The notes beneath the pieces are model-generated. The model was not told the DNA's origin. It saw only the letters and a program-made list of their open reading frames with translations, and did not search any database. This document shows positions 46,126-57,110 of a stretch of DNA of 64,000 nucleotides, in pieces; position 1 is the first letter of the stretch, and each line of letters begins with the position of its first letter. The DNA is from Melanocharis versteri (taxonomy: Eukaryota > Chordata > Aves > Passeriformes > Melanocharitidae): assembly GCA_013397845.1 (NCBI GenBank), contig VZTG01003742.1, forward strand, positions 62,001 through 126,000, in the 5' to 3' direction. The position numbers and the translations under genes are program-made.

Positions 46126-46554
46126 TGTGCATGTCAGAAAGCAGATTAGGGCTGTCCCCTGGGCGAGTCCTGATAGCCTGGCCAGTTCCTCTGGGACCTC
46201 TGGGTTTGCTGGAGCTGCTGAACTCCACGCAGGCTTGCTCGGAATGGGAAGAGGCTGTTTGTTCAAGACTAATTTTAATTATTTTTGTGTCTTTAAAGAG
46301 GAAACCCCGTCACAGATCTGGGAATCCAAGCTGTCCTTGCTTGTAGATATTCCTCCAGCTATGACTGGTCTGGTCTCAAACTCGGGTGATATGGAAAATG
46401 TAGAATGTGTGACTTTAGTTTTACATTTAGACTTTCCTGCTATGGTCTAAGACCTTAATTTTGTTTGATCTTTTAAGTTAAACTTTGAAATTAAAAGAAT
46501 CTTCCAAAGCAGAGGAAAAAAAAAAATCCCCAAACTCTGTGTCTCCTTGATGGT

Positions 46555-46665
46555 TCATGGAATCATGGCATGGTTTGGGTTGGAAGGGACCTTAAAGGCC
46601 ATCTCATTCCAAGCCCCTGCTGTGCTCAGGCACACCTTCCACTACACCAGGTTGTTAACTGCAGC
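46555..46665 (-). repeat. CR1 LINE, 3' fragment
   Basis: In plus orientation: ATGGAATCATGGCATGGTTTGGGTTGGAAGGGACC, TTAAAGGCCATCTCATTCCAAGCCCCTGC and CACACCTTCCACTACACCAGGTTG. Truncated after that. Confidence 0.94.
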
Positions 46666-46859
46666 ACTCCAGAGCAGCTTTGATTCAAACCATAACATTT
46701 GGCAGGTGATCAGTCCATAAATATCGTAATTGCTGATAGAGTTTTAAATTAGATGTGTAATGAGATCCTTTTTCCCCCCTTTTCATCCTTTTAAAATTTT
46801 TATTTTTTCGCTACGGTTGCAGAAGGAATTTTTAAATTCTTTTTTTAGTGAATCGAGTG

Positions 46860-47400
46860 GGAAAGGGAAGAATAAAGTGCAACAAATGGGCTGCAGAGCT
46901 CGATTCAGCTCTGCTTAGTGCCTGCTCATGCTTTATTAATTGTGAGAGCTCTGCTGCCCCTCATAGGTGTCGAGCTGGCTCCGGGTCCCTGGGGAAGCTC
47001 ATCTGTTTGTGTTTGTGAGGAAAGACACGACAGGGTTGTTTGGACAGATCCTGGGATGCACTAATTAGAAGTTAAAGATGCACATTCTGGCACGAGACGG
47101 GAATGCATTAGAGCAGGGAGCACTTTCTAATGCTCTGACTCCTCGGCAGCACACGCCGCATTAAAGCCCGTGGTGTTTCTTTGATCCACGCCACCAAAAT
47201 AATTCCAGGGACGAACACAAATGAGGGATAATAACTAATTTAAACTGGACTTATTGGAGAGCGACACTGCAGAAGATTAGGATATCCAGAGCAGACTGTA
47301 ATTGCGGGGAGATTGGGGTCTGATGCCTGTTTATCTATTCTATTAATCTCTCTCTGCATCTGTCCTTCTACTCGATCAGTTGCCCATTAGCCATCATTTA
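46860..47400. promoter_or_regulatory. Candidate conserved noncoding element
   Basis: This is a long repeat-free block with many TAAT-type sites: GCTTTATTAATTGTGAG, GCACTAATTAGAAGTTAAAG, GCATTAGAGC, CTTTCTAATGC, AACTAATTTAAAC and CTATTCTATTAATC. A CTTTGATCC TCF/LEF-like word and scattered CpGs are also retained. The length and motif density make it the strongest enhancer-like block in the window together with 55.5-56.0 kb. Evidence is compositional. Confidence 0.35.
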
Positions 47401-47881
47401 GCTCCTGTTCCTGTCTTTTCTGCCTTCAGTGTCTCACCCTTTCTGTCTGCTTGTTAGCTAGAACAGATGTAAGGAAATTGCATTCTGCACAGAAGGTAAA
47501 TGGGAGCTCTGAACGGGCCAGATTTGGGTTCTGAATGTTCTGATGTAACTTTGCAGAAGTTAAAGAAACTCTTCAGCGTTCGGAGTAGCACCGTGGCAGC
47601 AAAATTGGTCCCTCACCGGTGATGCACCATTCAGTACCTGTTAAACCATCTCTACAGGATGCTGGTGGATGAGTGAGATCCCAGGTTTTAAGACATTGGG
47701 ATTGTGTCCATTTCTGGGGAAGCACTTTTCCCCTTGTAGCTGTTTCTTTCCTTTTTTTTTTGATTCTCCTCTTGTGAGCCTGACGTGGTATTCAGGTGCC
47801 CTTTGTAGGGGAGTGCTGAGGGTGAAGAACCAGGACAGGTCTAGGCAGAACGTAGTGGAATGGCCAACATTTGCCATCTGA

Positions 47882-47941
47882 TCATCCATCCATCTGATCA
47901 TCCATCCATCCATCCATCCATCCATCCATCCATCCATCCAT
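47882..47941. repeat. (ATCC)n microsatellite
   Basis: Two CATCTGATC interruptions precede about ten uninterrupted ATCC units. A minus-strand frame across it gives a spurious MDGWMDGW-like peptide. It is likely length-polymorphic. Confidence 0.95.
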
Positions 47942-49602
47942 TGTCCTGCTCAGCTACTCTGTGCCTCTTCCTTTTCCTGCCTCTCCGTGTGCTCTCCCAT
48001 TCCTCTGCCTGCCATCCCTCTGCTCTTCTCCTCAGCCCTGGACTGTTCGTTTAGACTCCATTTACCTATTCACTGTTGATTTTGCACGTTAAAATCCCTG
48101 CCTGTCTTTGCTCAGCTAATGGGGATATTCACTGGATCTCATTTTGTAATAGGGCTTTAATTAGACTTTTCTAATGGGATCCCTTTGGAATCGCACGTTG
48201 CATCCACAAGAGACCTTAACGCTTGTATTTTTTTTTTTTTTCTTGTGGGAACCAAAGGAATTGGACATGTTTTCACTCTGGTCTTGAAGCCTGGCCACCA
48301 AGCTCCCAAAAAACAAGGTGTACCTCATGAGTGGGGCAGCAAATCCCCCTGTCTGTCATCGAAAACTCCCTCAATTCCATCTAGGGGGAACACACACTAC
48401 ACAGGAGGAACAATGAGGTGGAATTAAGGAGATATATTGATGTGTCCGTGTAAAATGAAGAAAACACAGGCCTTGGAGACCTCTGGGAATCTTGGGCTTG
48501 AGTATTCTTAAAGCTTCCATGGATTTTTGCCTGTGTGTTAAAAATATTGTTAACCCCTGAGGAAATTTAGTGCCCGGAATCAATGAACGTAACACACAGG
48601 TGCCTAATAATGGCAAATGGGATTGATGGGTTGGGCTGGTAAAATCACCCCAGCAGTTAATTCTGCTGCCACAACAAGCCCGTCAATAGAGCTCCCTGCT
48701 GACTCCTGCAAGGATTTAGGGATACAGCAAGGCATCTGGGAAGACAAGAGCTGGGTTTGCCTCAGCAGTGTTGGAAAAAAGGTGGGAATTCAGCTCCAGC
48801 AGGGAGTGTGTGTTCTCTAGAATAGGTCTGGGCACTGAATCAGGGACAGCACATGGCAGCACCTCCCACTCCCAAATGCTGGAAAGATGTTCCCCAAAAA
48901 CCCCACAGCTCCAACCTCTCGTCTCCCTCCCAGCTATTCCTGGCTGCTTTGGGGCACACGACAGACTTTCTGATCTTTTCCAGGTTGGTAGACTGACAGA
49001 AAGTTTTCACTGGATTTCAGTTCCCTCTGGATCTGACCTTGCACTGATTTTTGAGTACGAGCAAAGCAATTCAGAATTCCTTGTTTTGTCAGGAACGGCA
49101 GAATCTGAGAAGGAATAAAAGGTGTTTTTCTTTGCCTGACTCTTTTATGGTGGCACTGAGACCACGTATGAAAGGAAGAGAGATTCCTTTTGTGGGAGGC
49201 AGCATTTGGGAGACTCTGTCCTGCAGGAAAACATCCCAAGTGATGGGACCTTTGGAAGGCGAGCTGGTGCCCCATCCAGTGTCAGCATATCATGGTCATC
49301 TCACTCCTTCTTGGAGCAGATCCAGTTGCTTCTGGGTTTCTCCTCAGGTGACAAAATACCTGGATGCCTCCTGCTTCCCTGCCAGGCTCTGAGGTGGGAT
49401 TTGCCTCCTGGATGTGTCCAGGAGCCATGAAGCAAGAGAGAGAGCAGGATTGCACCAGGCAGATGCAGCCAATCTTTGGGTCCTGTGCTCAAGGGTTTTG
49501 CCTCCCCTGTGCTGCATGAGCAGGAGTGGGGTAGGATTGTGCCTGCAAAGAAAATGTCTGGCAGTCTTGACTTACAGATGCTGCTCCTTTTTCTCTCTGT
49601 AA

Positions 49603-49815
49603 TTTGCTCCATCGGGGGTTTGGGTTGGACCTTTAAAGATCACTGGGTCCAACCTCCTACCATGTTCTTCCACAACAAAATGTTGCTCAGAGCCCTGCCC
49701 AAGCTGACCCTGAAAATTTCCAGGGATGGGGCAGCCACCACCTCTCTGGGCAACCTGTGCCAGTGTTTCACCACCATCATCATCAAAAAATTGTTCCTTA
49801 TGTCGATGTTTCACG
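49603..49815 (-). repeat. CR1 LINE, 3' fragment
   Basis: In plus orientation: GGGTTTGGGTTGGACCTTTAAAGATCACTGGGTCCAACC, TTGCTCAGAGCCCTGCCCAAGC, TTCCAGGGATGGGGCAGCCACCACCTCTCTGGGCAACCTGTGCCAGTG and TTCACCACCATCATCATC. The tail repeat itself is lost. Confidence 0.93.
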
Positions 49816-52800
49816 AGCCTGAACTCTTTGTTTGCTCAGAGGTTGTCTTTGTTTTGGAGTTGATCCTCTTTTTTCTTCCGTAAGCTCCGAGCTCATGAGG
49901 AAATCAGCTGTTGGTTGCTAGGCTGCAGCAAGCCCCAAAGTGCTGATGGAGCCGGGCTGTGTCTGAGAAATTTGGGTCTGAGGCCAAATTTCAGACGCTC
50001 ACAGATTTCGGGGGCAGTCTGGATGTGACTCTTCAGTTCTTTCCCTTCATGGGAGGTGAATCTCTAATCTCTTCCTCAGCTCTTTCCAGACACGGGGATT
50101 TTGGGGTTGCGGATCAGATCCACCTCTGTGTCTCTAAATAACAATAAGGGGATTATCCTGCTTTGGGGGGGGTGGGAATTGGAGAGAGGAGCGGGCTCTG
50201 CAGGAGACTCTCTGGGACCCATATGTTGGGTGGATGGTTAATTTTTGCAGTAGGCCAAAGACCAGCAAATCTGCCTTGTGTCGACGCTGGGTGCCCCAGA
50301 TCCTGTCCTGCCCATGGTTTATTAAGGATCAGGAAAAAAAATTGCTGATGGTGCCCACTCCATGGAGAGGGGGGAGGTATCTGTGCAAGTCTATTACATC
50401 TGGGCTTCTTTCCAGCGTGAATAAAAACGTTCTGTATGTCCGGAGTTATCAACATACTCTTTTTTATTCCTGTCAATTAATCTGATCTGAATGAGTCGCT
50501 GCCACTCGTGGAATAATAGCCTTGAATGTAAAGTCTTATTTCTCATCTGCTTCGTGGACTGCACTCCGATGTTGCTGGCCCTGGAATGATGCTGTTCAAT
50601 TATTTTGAGCTAAATCAAGCCCTCTTTGGCCTAAAAACCTGCCAGCCTTGCTGGAGGAGCTCACTGGTGAGGAGGGAGCATCCCAGCTCCATCCTGCTTC
50701 AGACACTGCTTTTCCAACCCCGTCCTGGCTCTTGGCACCTCTTGCCCTTCTCCCCGTGCTGTTTATTTTTCCTTCCCACAGATGAAAGGCAGAGAGGCAA
50801 ACTGCACCAAGGCTAGATTGTTCATGGCTTATTGAACAATTAGTTTCAGCTCAGGGTCTAATCTTCTGGCATTTCTTTTCTTCCCTTTGTATGCCAAGCG
50901 TGCCTTGGAAACTTGTTGGCTTCAGGACTCGTGTGGTGCTGGGGGTCTGGGCTCGAACTTGGCTCAGAGGGATGCGGTGCCCAGAGCAAAGCAGGTGTGA
51001 ACAGCTCTGGCTGCTCTGACAGGAGGAGAATTGGGGCTGTAAACAAAAATAAAGAAAAAAAGGCTGCAAGAAAAGCGTCGCATGGCGAAGCCGCCCGCTC
51101 AGGCTCGGATATGCCCCTCTGGCATTCCTCTTCCCGAGGTCTCTCCATCATCTGGCTGAGGTTTTCAACCTTTTAACCCCTTTTCACGGCTCTCCGTGGT
51201 TCTTTTGGCTGGTGGGCTGTGCCAGGAATGCAGGACCTGCTGGTGCCCGGCTCCCTGGAATGCAGGGAGGGTGTCAGGCACCAAGACACGTCTTTGCAGG
51301 GTGGGACAGTGCCAGCACCCTCCTCTGGCACCAGAATGGGGCTGCACGTGCACTTTGCTGTCTCCTGAACGAGCTCTGGTGCCGTGTGCCAGGAGCTGGA
51401 GTGTCTATGCTGCTGGAGCAGGAAGGGTTTGGATGTCGTCTCCCGGAATCCCAGGGCCATCCCAAGGCTTGGGACTGGTGGAAAAACCTCACTGAGAGGA
51501 GAGCTGTGCCTCATTTCTTGCCCATCATCTTCCTCCTTTGGGCTCTGCTCCATCTTACTCCAATCTGCCACATTTCCCATCTCCAGTGTTTGTGGCACTG
51601 TTTATTTGGGATTTTTTTTCCAGCTGTAGCAATTCCTGACCTCTCCCTACACAGGCTGACACGTGAATGGATTTTTCTCTCCCACATTTGGGCTCCTCCT
51701 GCCCTCCCAACCCGAGCTCAGCAATCTTGATACTGTTCACTACTCCATAAAGAGGCTTCAGTTCACGTGACCCCCCCCATTAGCTGCTCCTGCTAAAGCC
51801 TCGGGCAAATAGTCATTGAGGATTTATTTTTATTAAAAAAAAAAAAAAAAAGTCGGATTAAATATTCTGATGAACAAGAACAACATTAGCAGCTGTGCCT
51901 GCTCAGCCAGCGTGATCCCATCCCTCATATCATAAGCTGATTGCCTGGATGGGTCAGTAAGTTGTGCCAGCGGCCCCGCACTGATAATGCTTTACGTGTT
52001 GTTTTCGTGGTGCATGAGGGATCTGGGGAGGGTTGTGATTTCCAGAGAGGCTCTGTGGGTGCAGAAACCCCTTCCTCAGATGCCTTTGAGTGTTGTTGGC
52101 CCCATCTGAGGGCTGTGACTGCAAACACCTGGTAAAGGTCCCATGCATGGCCAGTGTCTGCTCCCTGTGGCACAGAAGGTTCTCCATCCCCTGGAGGAGG
52201 TGATGGGGACACTGGGGAACCTCAGCTCAGGTGGGCAGAGCTGAGCTGGGGCTTTCTGCTTGCACAATGTGGAGCTTTTCCCTGGGCTGCACCCTCTGAT
52301 GGCTCAAAGAGAGGCACAGGGTGCAGGGAACGTGGGGCAATAAAGCTCCTGTCACACCCTGAGGAGCAGGGCATGAGTGACGCTCTGTCACCCCCTGACA
52401 CGAAGCTGACCAGTTTCCTTGGGTCACTCTCATTTCGAGGTGCTCAGTTATTACTTGGAGCAGTAAAATACATTCCTCTGCCTCCACAGCACCCAGAATT
52501 AGGGTTTCTTCCCCGTGGTGAGCAGTCCCCAGGCCCACGCTCTCCCTGCTGGCTGCTTGTGTTCCAGTGTTTGTATTAATGATATCAACAGTCACCTTAA
52601 ATCCTGCTGATGCTGAACCCAGGGCTGGCTCCTGCTTCACAGGGCCTTGCCAAAAACTGTGGGATGCCCTTTGAAGATGGGGAAGCAGGAGCCATAAAAT
52701 TATGCAGCCTTATTAGTGGCGTTATTATTTGTTCTCTGCAAACATCTGAGACTCTTCTTCATCCCCGCCCTGCTCCCAGCTCGGGTGGCAGCTTTCAGGA

Positions 52801-53059
52801 ACTTGCCATCAGAGGCACCACTCAGCAGCCCCAAGCTGCACGTGGGGATCCCAGGGGGTGGAATTCTTGTCCCCTTCCCAGATTCATCTCTCCAGGAGGG
52901 CTCTGTGTGCCTCAGAAGCCGCTGTGCCACGTAGCTCTGCTGCCAGGAGATAAATCCCAGCGTGGGCACTCAGCCCAGCAGAGGGGAGCATCCTCCTGGG
53001 ACACCAGCCCTTGGGAGCTGGGCCACAGAGACAGAGGAGAAAGCCCAATTTTCACCAGA
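49816..53059. other. Unique noncoding sequence
   Basis: A-rich runs occur at 51,044-51,060 and 51,835-51,851. The frames at 51,173-51,730 (141 and 172 codons on opposite strands) and at 52,610-53,275 (221 codons, ending inside the CR1) have no recognisable domain. Confidence 0.5.
51835..51851. repeat. Poly-A run
   Basis: Seventeen A after TTTATTTTTATT. No retrotransposon sequence is recognised upstream, so it is listed as a homopolymer only. Confidence 0.85.
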
Positions 53060-53250
53060 AATCACAGAATTTCAGAATGGTTTGGGCTGGGAGGGAACTT
53101 AAAGATCTTCTCACTCCAACCCTCCTGCAGGGACACTCCTTCCACACCCTCCTTCCGCTGTCCCAGGGTGCTCCAAGTCCTGTCCAACCTGGCCTTGGAC
53201 ACTTCCAGGGATGGGGAGTTGACGACTTGGAAACCAGCCTGCAGATCCTG
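53060..53250 (-). repeat. CR1 LINE, 3' fragment
   Basis: In plus orientation: AATCACAGAATTTCAGAATGGTTTGGGCTGGGAGGG, TTAAAGATCTTCTCACTCCAACCC, TGTCCCAGGGTGCTCCAAG and CCTGTCCAACCTGGCCTTGGACACTTCCAGGGATGGGG. Two stacked tail repeats (CACAGAATTTCAGAATGG) are retained. Confidence 0.95.
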
Positions 53251-53689
53251 CCCTGAGGTGTGGGAAGGTGGATGAGGTCTTGCTGAGGTCCTTCACCTGC
53301 ATTTTTGTTGTTTAAGGCTTTGCCAAGGAGGACTCTGCCCTGCTGGAAGTGGAAGCTGCCACAGAGGCACTGCTGAGCCACATTCTCCTCGAGGGACGGG
53401 TGTAACCTCTGTAAGATAGATCAGACACCAGCATCAGTAGCTTCTAGCAGAAAATCCGGGCTTTCTTTTGGCCTTTTTGAGGATTTTGTTAGTAATCTCT
53501 GCAGCGTATAGAGACAAGACTATGACTTCCATCCATTTGTAGATCTGGAATATCCTGCATTATTCTAGGACCTCTGTTTCAGTGCTGCAAGCTAGAAAAA
53601 CTGCAAATATTACATTTCTGCCCTCTGAAATCATCCATGGATTTCTAGTGGATGCAGGACTTCCATCAGGATTTTTATCCCCATGCCAG
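53251..53689. other. Unique noncoding sequence
   Basis: No gene or repeat is recognised between the opposed CR1 copies. Confidence 0.5.
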
Positions 53690-53752
53690 GAAAGTTGGAA
53701 TCAGAATATCTTTCCAACGCAATCCATTCTGTACTTCTGTGATTCTGTGATG
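53690..53752 (+). repeat. CR1 LINE, short 3' tail
   Basis: GGAAAGTTGGAATCAGAATATCTTTCCAACGCAATCC leads to ATTCTGTACTTCTGTGATTCTGTGATG, a multi-unit CR1 terminus. It faces the minus-strand copies that start 126 bp downstream. Confidence 0.75.
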
Positions 53753-53877
53753 TTTTCTCTCCATGGGGAGGACACTGTCCCAGGGATGAGGAGCAGAGCG
53801 TGTTTGTCTTCAGAGGGTGATGGGTGTGGTAGGAAACGCTGGATGAAGATGTTGCCTGAGACAAATATCCCATATCC

Positions 53878-53925
53878 AACATGGAATCATGGTGGTGTTT
53901 AGGCTGGAAAAGTCTTTTAGAATCA
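53878..53925 (-). repeat. CR1 LINE, short 3' tail (outer of a tandem pair)
   Basis: In plus orientation it reads ACATGGAATCATGGTGGTGTTTAGGCTGGAAAAGTCTTTTAGAATCACGG. It is only the last ~45 bp of an element and abuts a longer copy of the same orientation. Confidence 0.8.
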
Positions 53926-54075
53926 CGGAATAAAACCATAGAATCATTTAGGTTGGAAAAGACCTCCAAGATCATCGAGTCCAGCTGTTCCCCAGCACTG
54001 CCAAGGCCACCAGTGACCCGTGTCCCCAAGTGCCACATCCACAGAACTTTTAAATCCCTTCAGGAATGGTGACTG
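53926..54075 (-). repeat. CR1 LINE, 3' fragment (inner of a tandem pair)
   Basis: In plus orientation: ACCATAGAATCATTTAGGTTGGAAAAGACCTCCAAGATCATCGAGTCCAGC, CCCCAGCACTGCCAAGGCCACCAGTGACCCGTGTCCCCAAGTGCCACATCCAC and AAATCCCTTCAGGAATGGTGACTG. It is the same type as the 6.1 kb copy. Confidence 0.95.
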
Positions 54076-54439
54076 TGATTATGGGAATGGGATCAGAGCA
54101 GAGAGTGGGCCTGATGCCTAACCCATGGCTTCCACCAAGAAGATCAGGAATTCGTACAAAAAGTTGCATTGGGATGCTTGTGTTGAGTTTCTGTGGATGA
54201 TCTCCCACCCCTGCACGTTTTACTCATTTTCTGAACTCTTCCTCCTATCCTGACCCCTCCAAATCTCCTGCCATTGGCACCCAAACTGCACCAGGACACT
54301 ACCTTTTCATATTCTAGTGCGAGAGAGAATTGGAAGGGAAAAAAAAAGGGGCAGAAAAAGGAGCAAAAGACCCACTTATGACACAGGAGATTAAATAATT
54401 AGCAAACGTGGCAGGAAAGACGACGAAAAACAAGTGCAG

Positions 54440-54790
54440 TGATTCATGTTCTATGTCTCCTACTGTACAGAACACTTTAAAGTGTCAGACAGCATGACAG
54501 TCACTCTTTAAAGCCAATTAAAGTTTTATAATAAATAGAAGCTTTTTATTTTTTTAATCTCTCTCTCCCCATGTGATGGTGACGGAGTTTGCTGGAGAAA
54601 GCTGGGTGATGCATTTGCCAGAAATCCACAACAAATGGGTACAGAGACCTTCTTTTCAAAAGCCTCTTTTATGCCAATTATTTACCTTCCTTAAATTCAG
54701 CTCCGGAGGGGAAAGTAGCCGTAATAATATCACATTTTCTCGTTGTGCTTTTCATTCGAGGAGATTACAGCCGATAACCTGGAGAGGGCA
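54440..54790. promoter_or_regulatory. Candidate conserved noncoding element
   Basis: It contains the 14-bp palindrome ACACTTTAAAGTGT (54,472-54,485), AAAGCCAATTAAAGTTTTATAATAAATAG, TTTATGCCAATTATTTACC and CCGTAATAATATCACA in AT-rich repeat-free text. The call is inferred from composition. Confidence 0.3.
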
Positions 54791-55479
54791 GGGAGAGGGG
54801 CTCTCTTTTCATGCTCGGGCAAGGTGATTTTCGGGAGCCTGGAGAACAGCAGAGCAATACGTGAGCTGGCAGCAGATTTTGGGACCCCCATGGGCAGGGA
54901 TTTCATTTGGAGAAGGCACGTGGCTCTGAGCTCTGCAGGTGGAGGTGGGTTTGGAGGTCAGGTGGGGGTCCAATTAAGTGAAGCCGGGTCATTTTGGGGG
55001 CCAGGAGAGCAAAGGATGCGAGAGAAGGAGCTGGAATTTATTTTCTTTGTGCTCCATCTCCCCGAGGAGGACTGGTGCTTGTTGACCTCTTGGACTGGCG
55101 ATACTGGAACATGCTGTAAATTGGGAGCAGCTCTGGTGAAGGCTTTTCTGAGGAGGGGACATTGGGGACTCTGGTTCTGTAGCTGTTTTTCCTTCACCTC
55201 TAAAGTAACATGGACTTGCACAGGATTCATTTCACCAAACTCCTCCTTGGCTGCTCCTGCTGCACAGCTCACTGTTGTTTTGTCTTTGTATTAATGGTGT
55301 TTCTTGACAAAAAAAAACGAAAGAAAAGATTTCCCACCACTCCAGACTGGGGGTAAGATCAAGTTCAGAGCTCTGGATAGAGATCTTGCTTTCCCCAAGC
55401 CTGGGGAAGAAGCAGTGGGTGTTGCTCCTCTTTGACCCACCAGGGCCTCTTCATCCTCCTCTTTTCCCCATTTCCTCTC

Positions 55480-56000
55480 CCATCGACACTGCTCGTGTTT
55501 GTGCGCCTTTATCACACACATGCAAAAATACACCTCAAACCAATTGAAATGTTAATCCAATTAGCATTCAAAGAAAATGAAAGGACACTGGAATTGAAGG
55601 TCCCCCTTGCCGTAGCCACCAGTCTCCCTTGGCTGCAATATCTCCGTGAACCTCCTCAGACTGGAGCCCGCGATTCCCCAAGCGGCGCCACTTTCATGTT
55701 TTGGAGTGGGCAGATCTCAGATGCAGGAAAGCAGCTTCTTTGTTCCGTATCTCCTCAGCTCTATTCGGGAGGGCGATGAAATTATGCCATAGCTTTGCTG
55801 CCAGAGGGGAGTTGGAGGAGCGGTGTTCCCGCTATTAGGCAAAGATCCCTTTAATTGGACAGAGTGAATATTCACTCTTTAATAACGCCGGGGCTCTAAT
55901 CCTTCGTTAGGTGGCTGCATCCCCCCTCCCGAACGGTTTTTAATGACCCGTTGCCTACATCATTAATATCACAAGTGCTGACACCGGGAAGAAGTGCAAC
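55480..56000. promoter_or_regulatory. Candidate conserved noncoding element with an 18-bp palindrome
   Basis: CCAATTGAAATGTTAATCCAATTAGC, GCCTTTATCACAC, GATCCCTTTAATTGGAC, the perfect palindrome AGAGTGAATATTCACTCT (55,861-55,878), CTTTAATAACGCCGGGGC and TACATCATTAATATCAC lie close together, with retained CpGs in AT-rich context. This resembles conserved enhancers near vertebrate developmental genes; evidence is compositional only. Confidence 0.36.
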
Positions 56001-56439
56001 AATCAAAGGGAGACCCTCAGAGGTCTGGGAGCAACAACATTTTCCGTCTCCCCTTTGTTGTGGAAAACGTCCACGGGTGCCCTGCACAACCAAACCGGCT
56101 TCAAGTTCTGGCCTCCCACAGTGGGCAAGGGGAGGGTTAACTCCTGCCAATTGCAGGAGCTCAATTAGTTCAATTAAGAGCTTGATAACTAAAGCAGCTC
56201 CTCCTGAACACTGTCTAGGAGTCTAGGACCGTGGGCTCTGCCTGCAGGCTCCGAGCACTCCCACACTGCCCCGTTCCCTGGGGCTTGCAGCTTTCGAGGG
56301 CAGCCTCTCTTCCAGAGGGAAGGTGGGATTCCCACCGTCTTTACTCCATCCTGGGCTGGAGCAGCTCTCTGTAGGAATCCATGCCATTACTCCAGCGTGT
56401 TCTTGAAGGCAGAATTTAGTCCAGAGAGTCCCAACTGGG

Positions 56440-56800
56440 GGATATTCCATAAATCAGAAGAAAAATGGTAAAATCCTTTTTTGTCCCTCAATTTTTTTCA
56501 GTGTTCTTTTGAGCGCCTTCCCAGCAGCGCGTGAGCAATAAGCACCAGTCACATCCCTCCATCCCCAACTGTAATTGTTTTTTCCTGCGTGACAGCGCTT
56601 GCCTTTTGATAATCTCAGAAGGAGACGAGGGGGTATTAACATAACAAATCTGTGGCTGTCTAGAGAGTTCCATGTTGCTGGCACGTCACAGGATGTGTAC
56701 ACTGAGTGCTGCTCAGTTCTCATTGTTCTAAATCCACCCTGTGTATTAAGACCTAATGAATTACTACCTGACAAATTAAGCAGCTGCTTGCAAGGAGCCC
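56440..56800. promoter_or_regulatory. Candidate conserved noncoding element
   Basis: AACTGTAATTGTTTTTTCC, TTTTGATAATCTCAG, GGTATTAACATAAC, ACCTAATGAATTACTACC and GACAAATTAAGC occur within about 200 bp, with CAGCGCGTGAGC and GCGTGACAGCGC CpG words. No repeat is present. The call rests on motifs only. Confidence 0.3.
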
Positions 56801-57027
56801 GTGCTGGCAGTGTCCTTCTCTCCCTCCTCCTGTGGCATTTGGATTTTCCAGCTTTTATCCTCGTGCTGTCAATCTTGGGAAACACTTTGGTGACTCTGAA
56901 TCATGGTGACTGTAGTGGATGCTCTGCAGAGCCACTGCATTAAAGGTACATGTGGTGACATGGGTAGCTGGATGTGGCCAGTGTGATCCTTTGTGAGGTT
57001 TTAGGCTTAAAATGGGAGGTTTTGTTC

Positions 57028-57110
57028 ATAGCATTGTAGAATACCTCAAGTTGGAAGGGACCCACAAGGATCACAGAGTCCAATTTCCTGAGAGCAACCA
57101 AATCTGGGAA
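57028..57110 (-). repeat. CR1 LINE, short 3' tail
   Basis: In plus orientation: CATAGCATTGTAGAATACCTCAAGTTGGAAGGGACCCACAAGGATCACAGAGTCCAA, close to the third 3' UTR type (see 35.3 kb). It breaks off soon after. Confidence 0.87.

Larger units (their letters stand above)
45665..46554. other. Unique AT-rich noncoding sequence
   Basis: It includes a (TTTG)n run at 45,919-45,945 and a weak MIR-like remnant (listed separately). No gene is recognised. Confidence 0.5.
46666..49602. other. Unique noncoding sequence with a regulatory candidate and a microsatellite
   Basis: 46,860-47,400 and the ATCC repeat are listed separately. 48,100-49,600 has no recognisable exon or repeat. A T14 run lies near 48,229-48,241. 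Confidence 0.5.
54076..57027. other. Unique noncoding sequence rich in regulatory candidates
   Basis: Three motif-dense blocks (54,440-54,790; 55,480-56,000; 56,440-56,800) are listed separately. Between them lies GC-richer text with a 183-codon plus frame (54,743-55,294) and a minus frame (54,958-55,272), neither resembling a family. No CR1 lies in this 2.95 kb. Confidence 0.5.

Noticed and set aside
52610..53275. 221-codon plus-strand frame
   Set aside because: Its last 70 codons are read through an antisense CR1 fragment and the first part has no recognisable domain.
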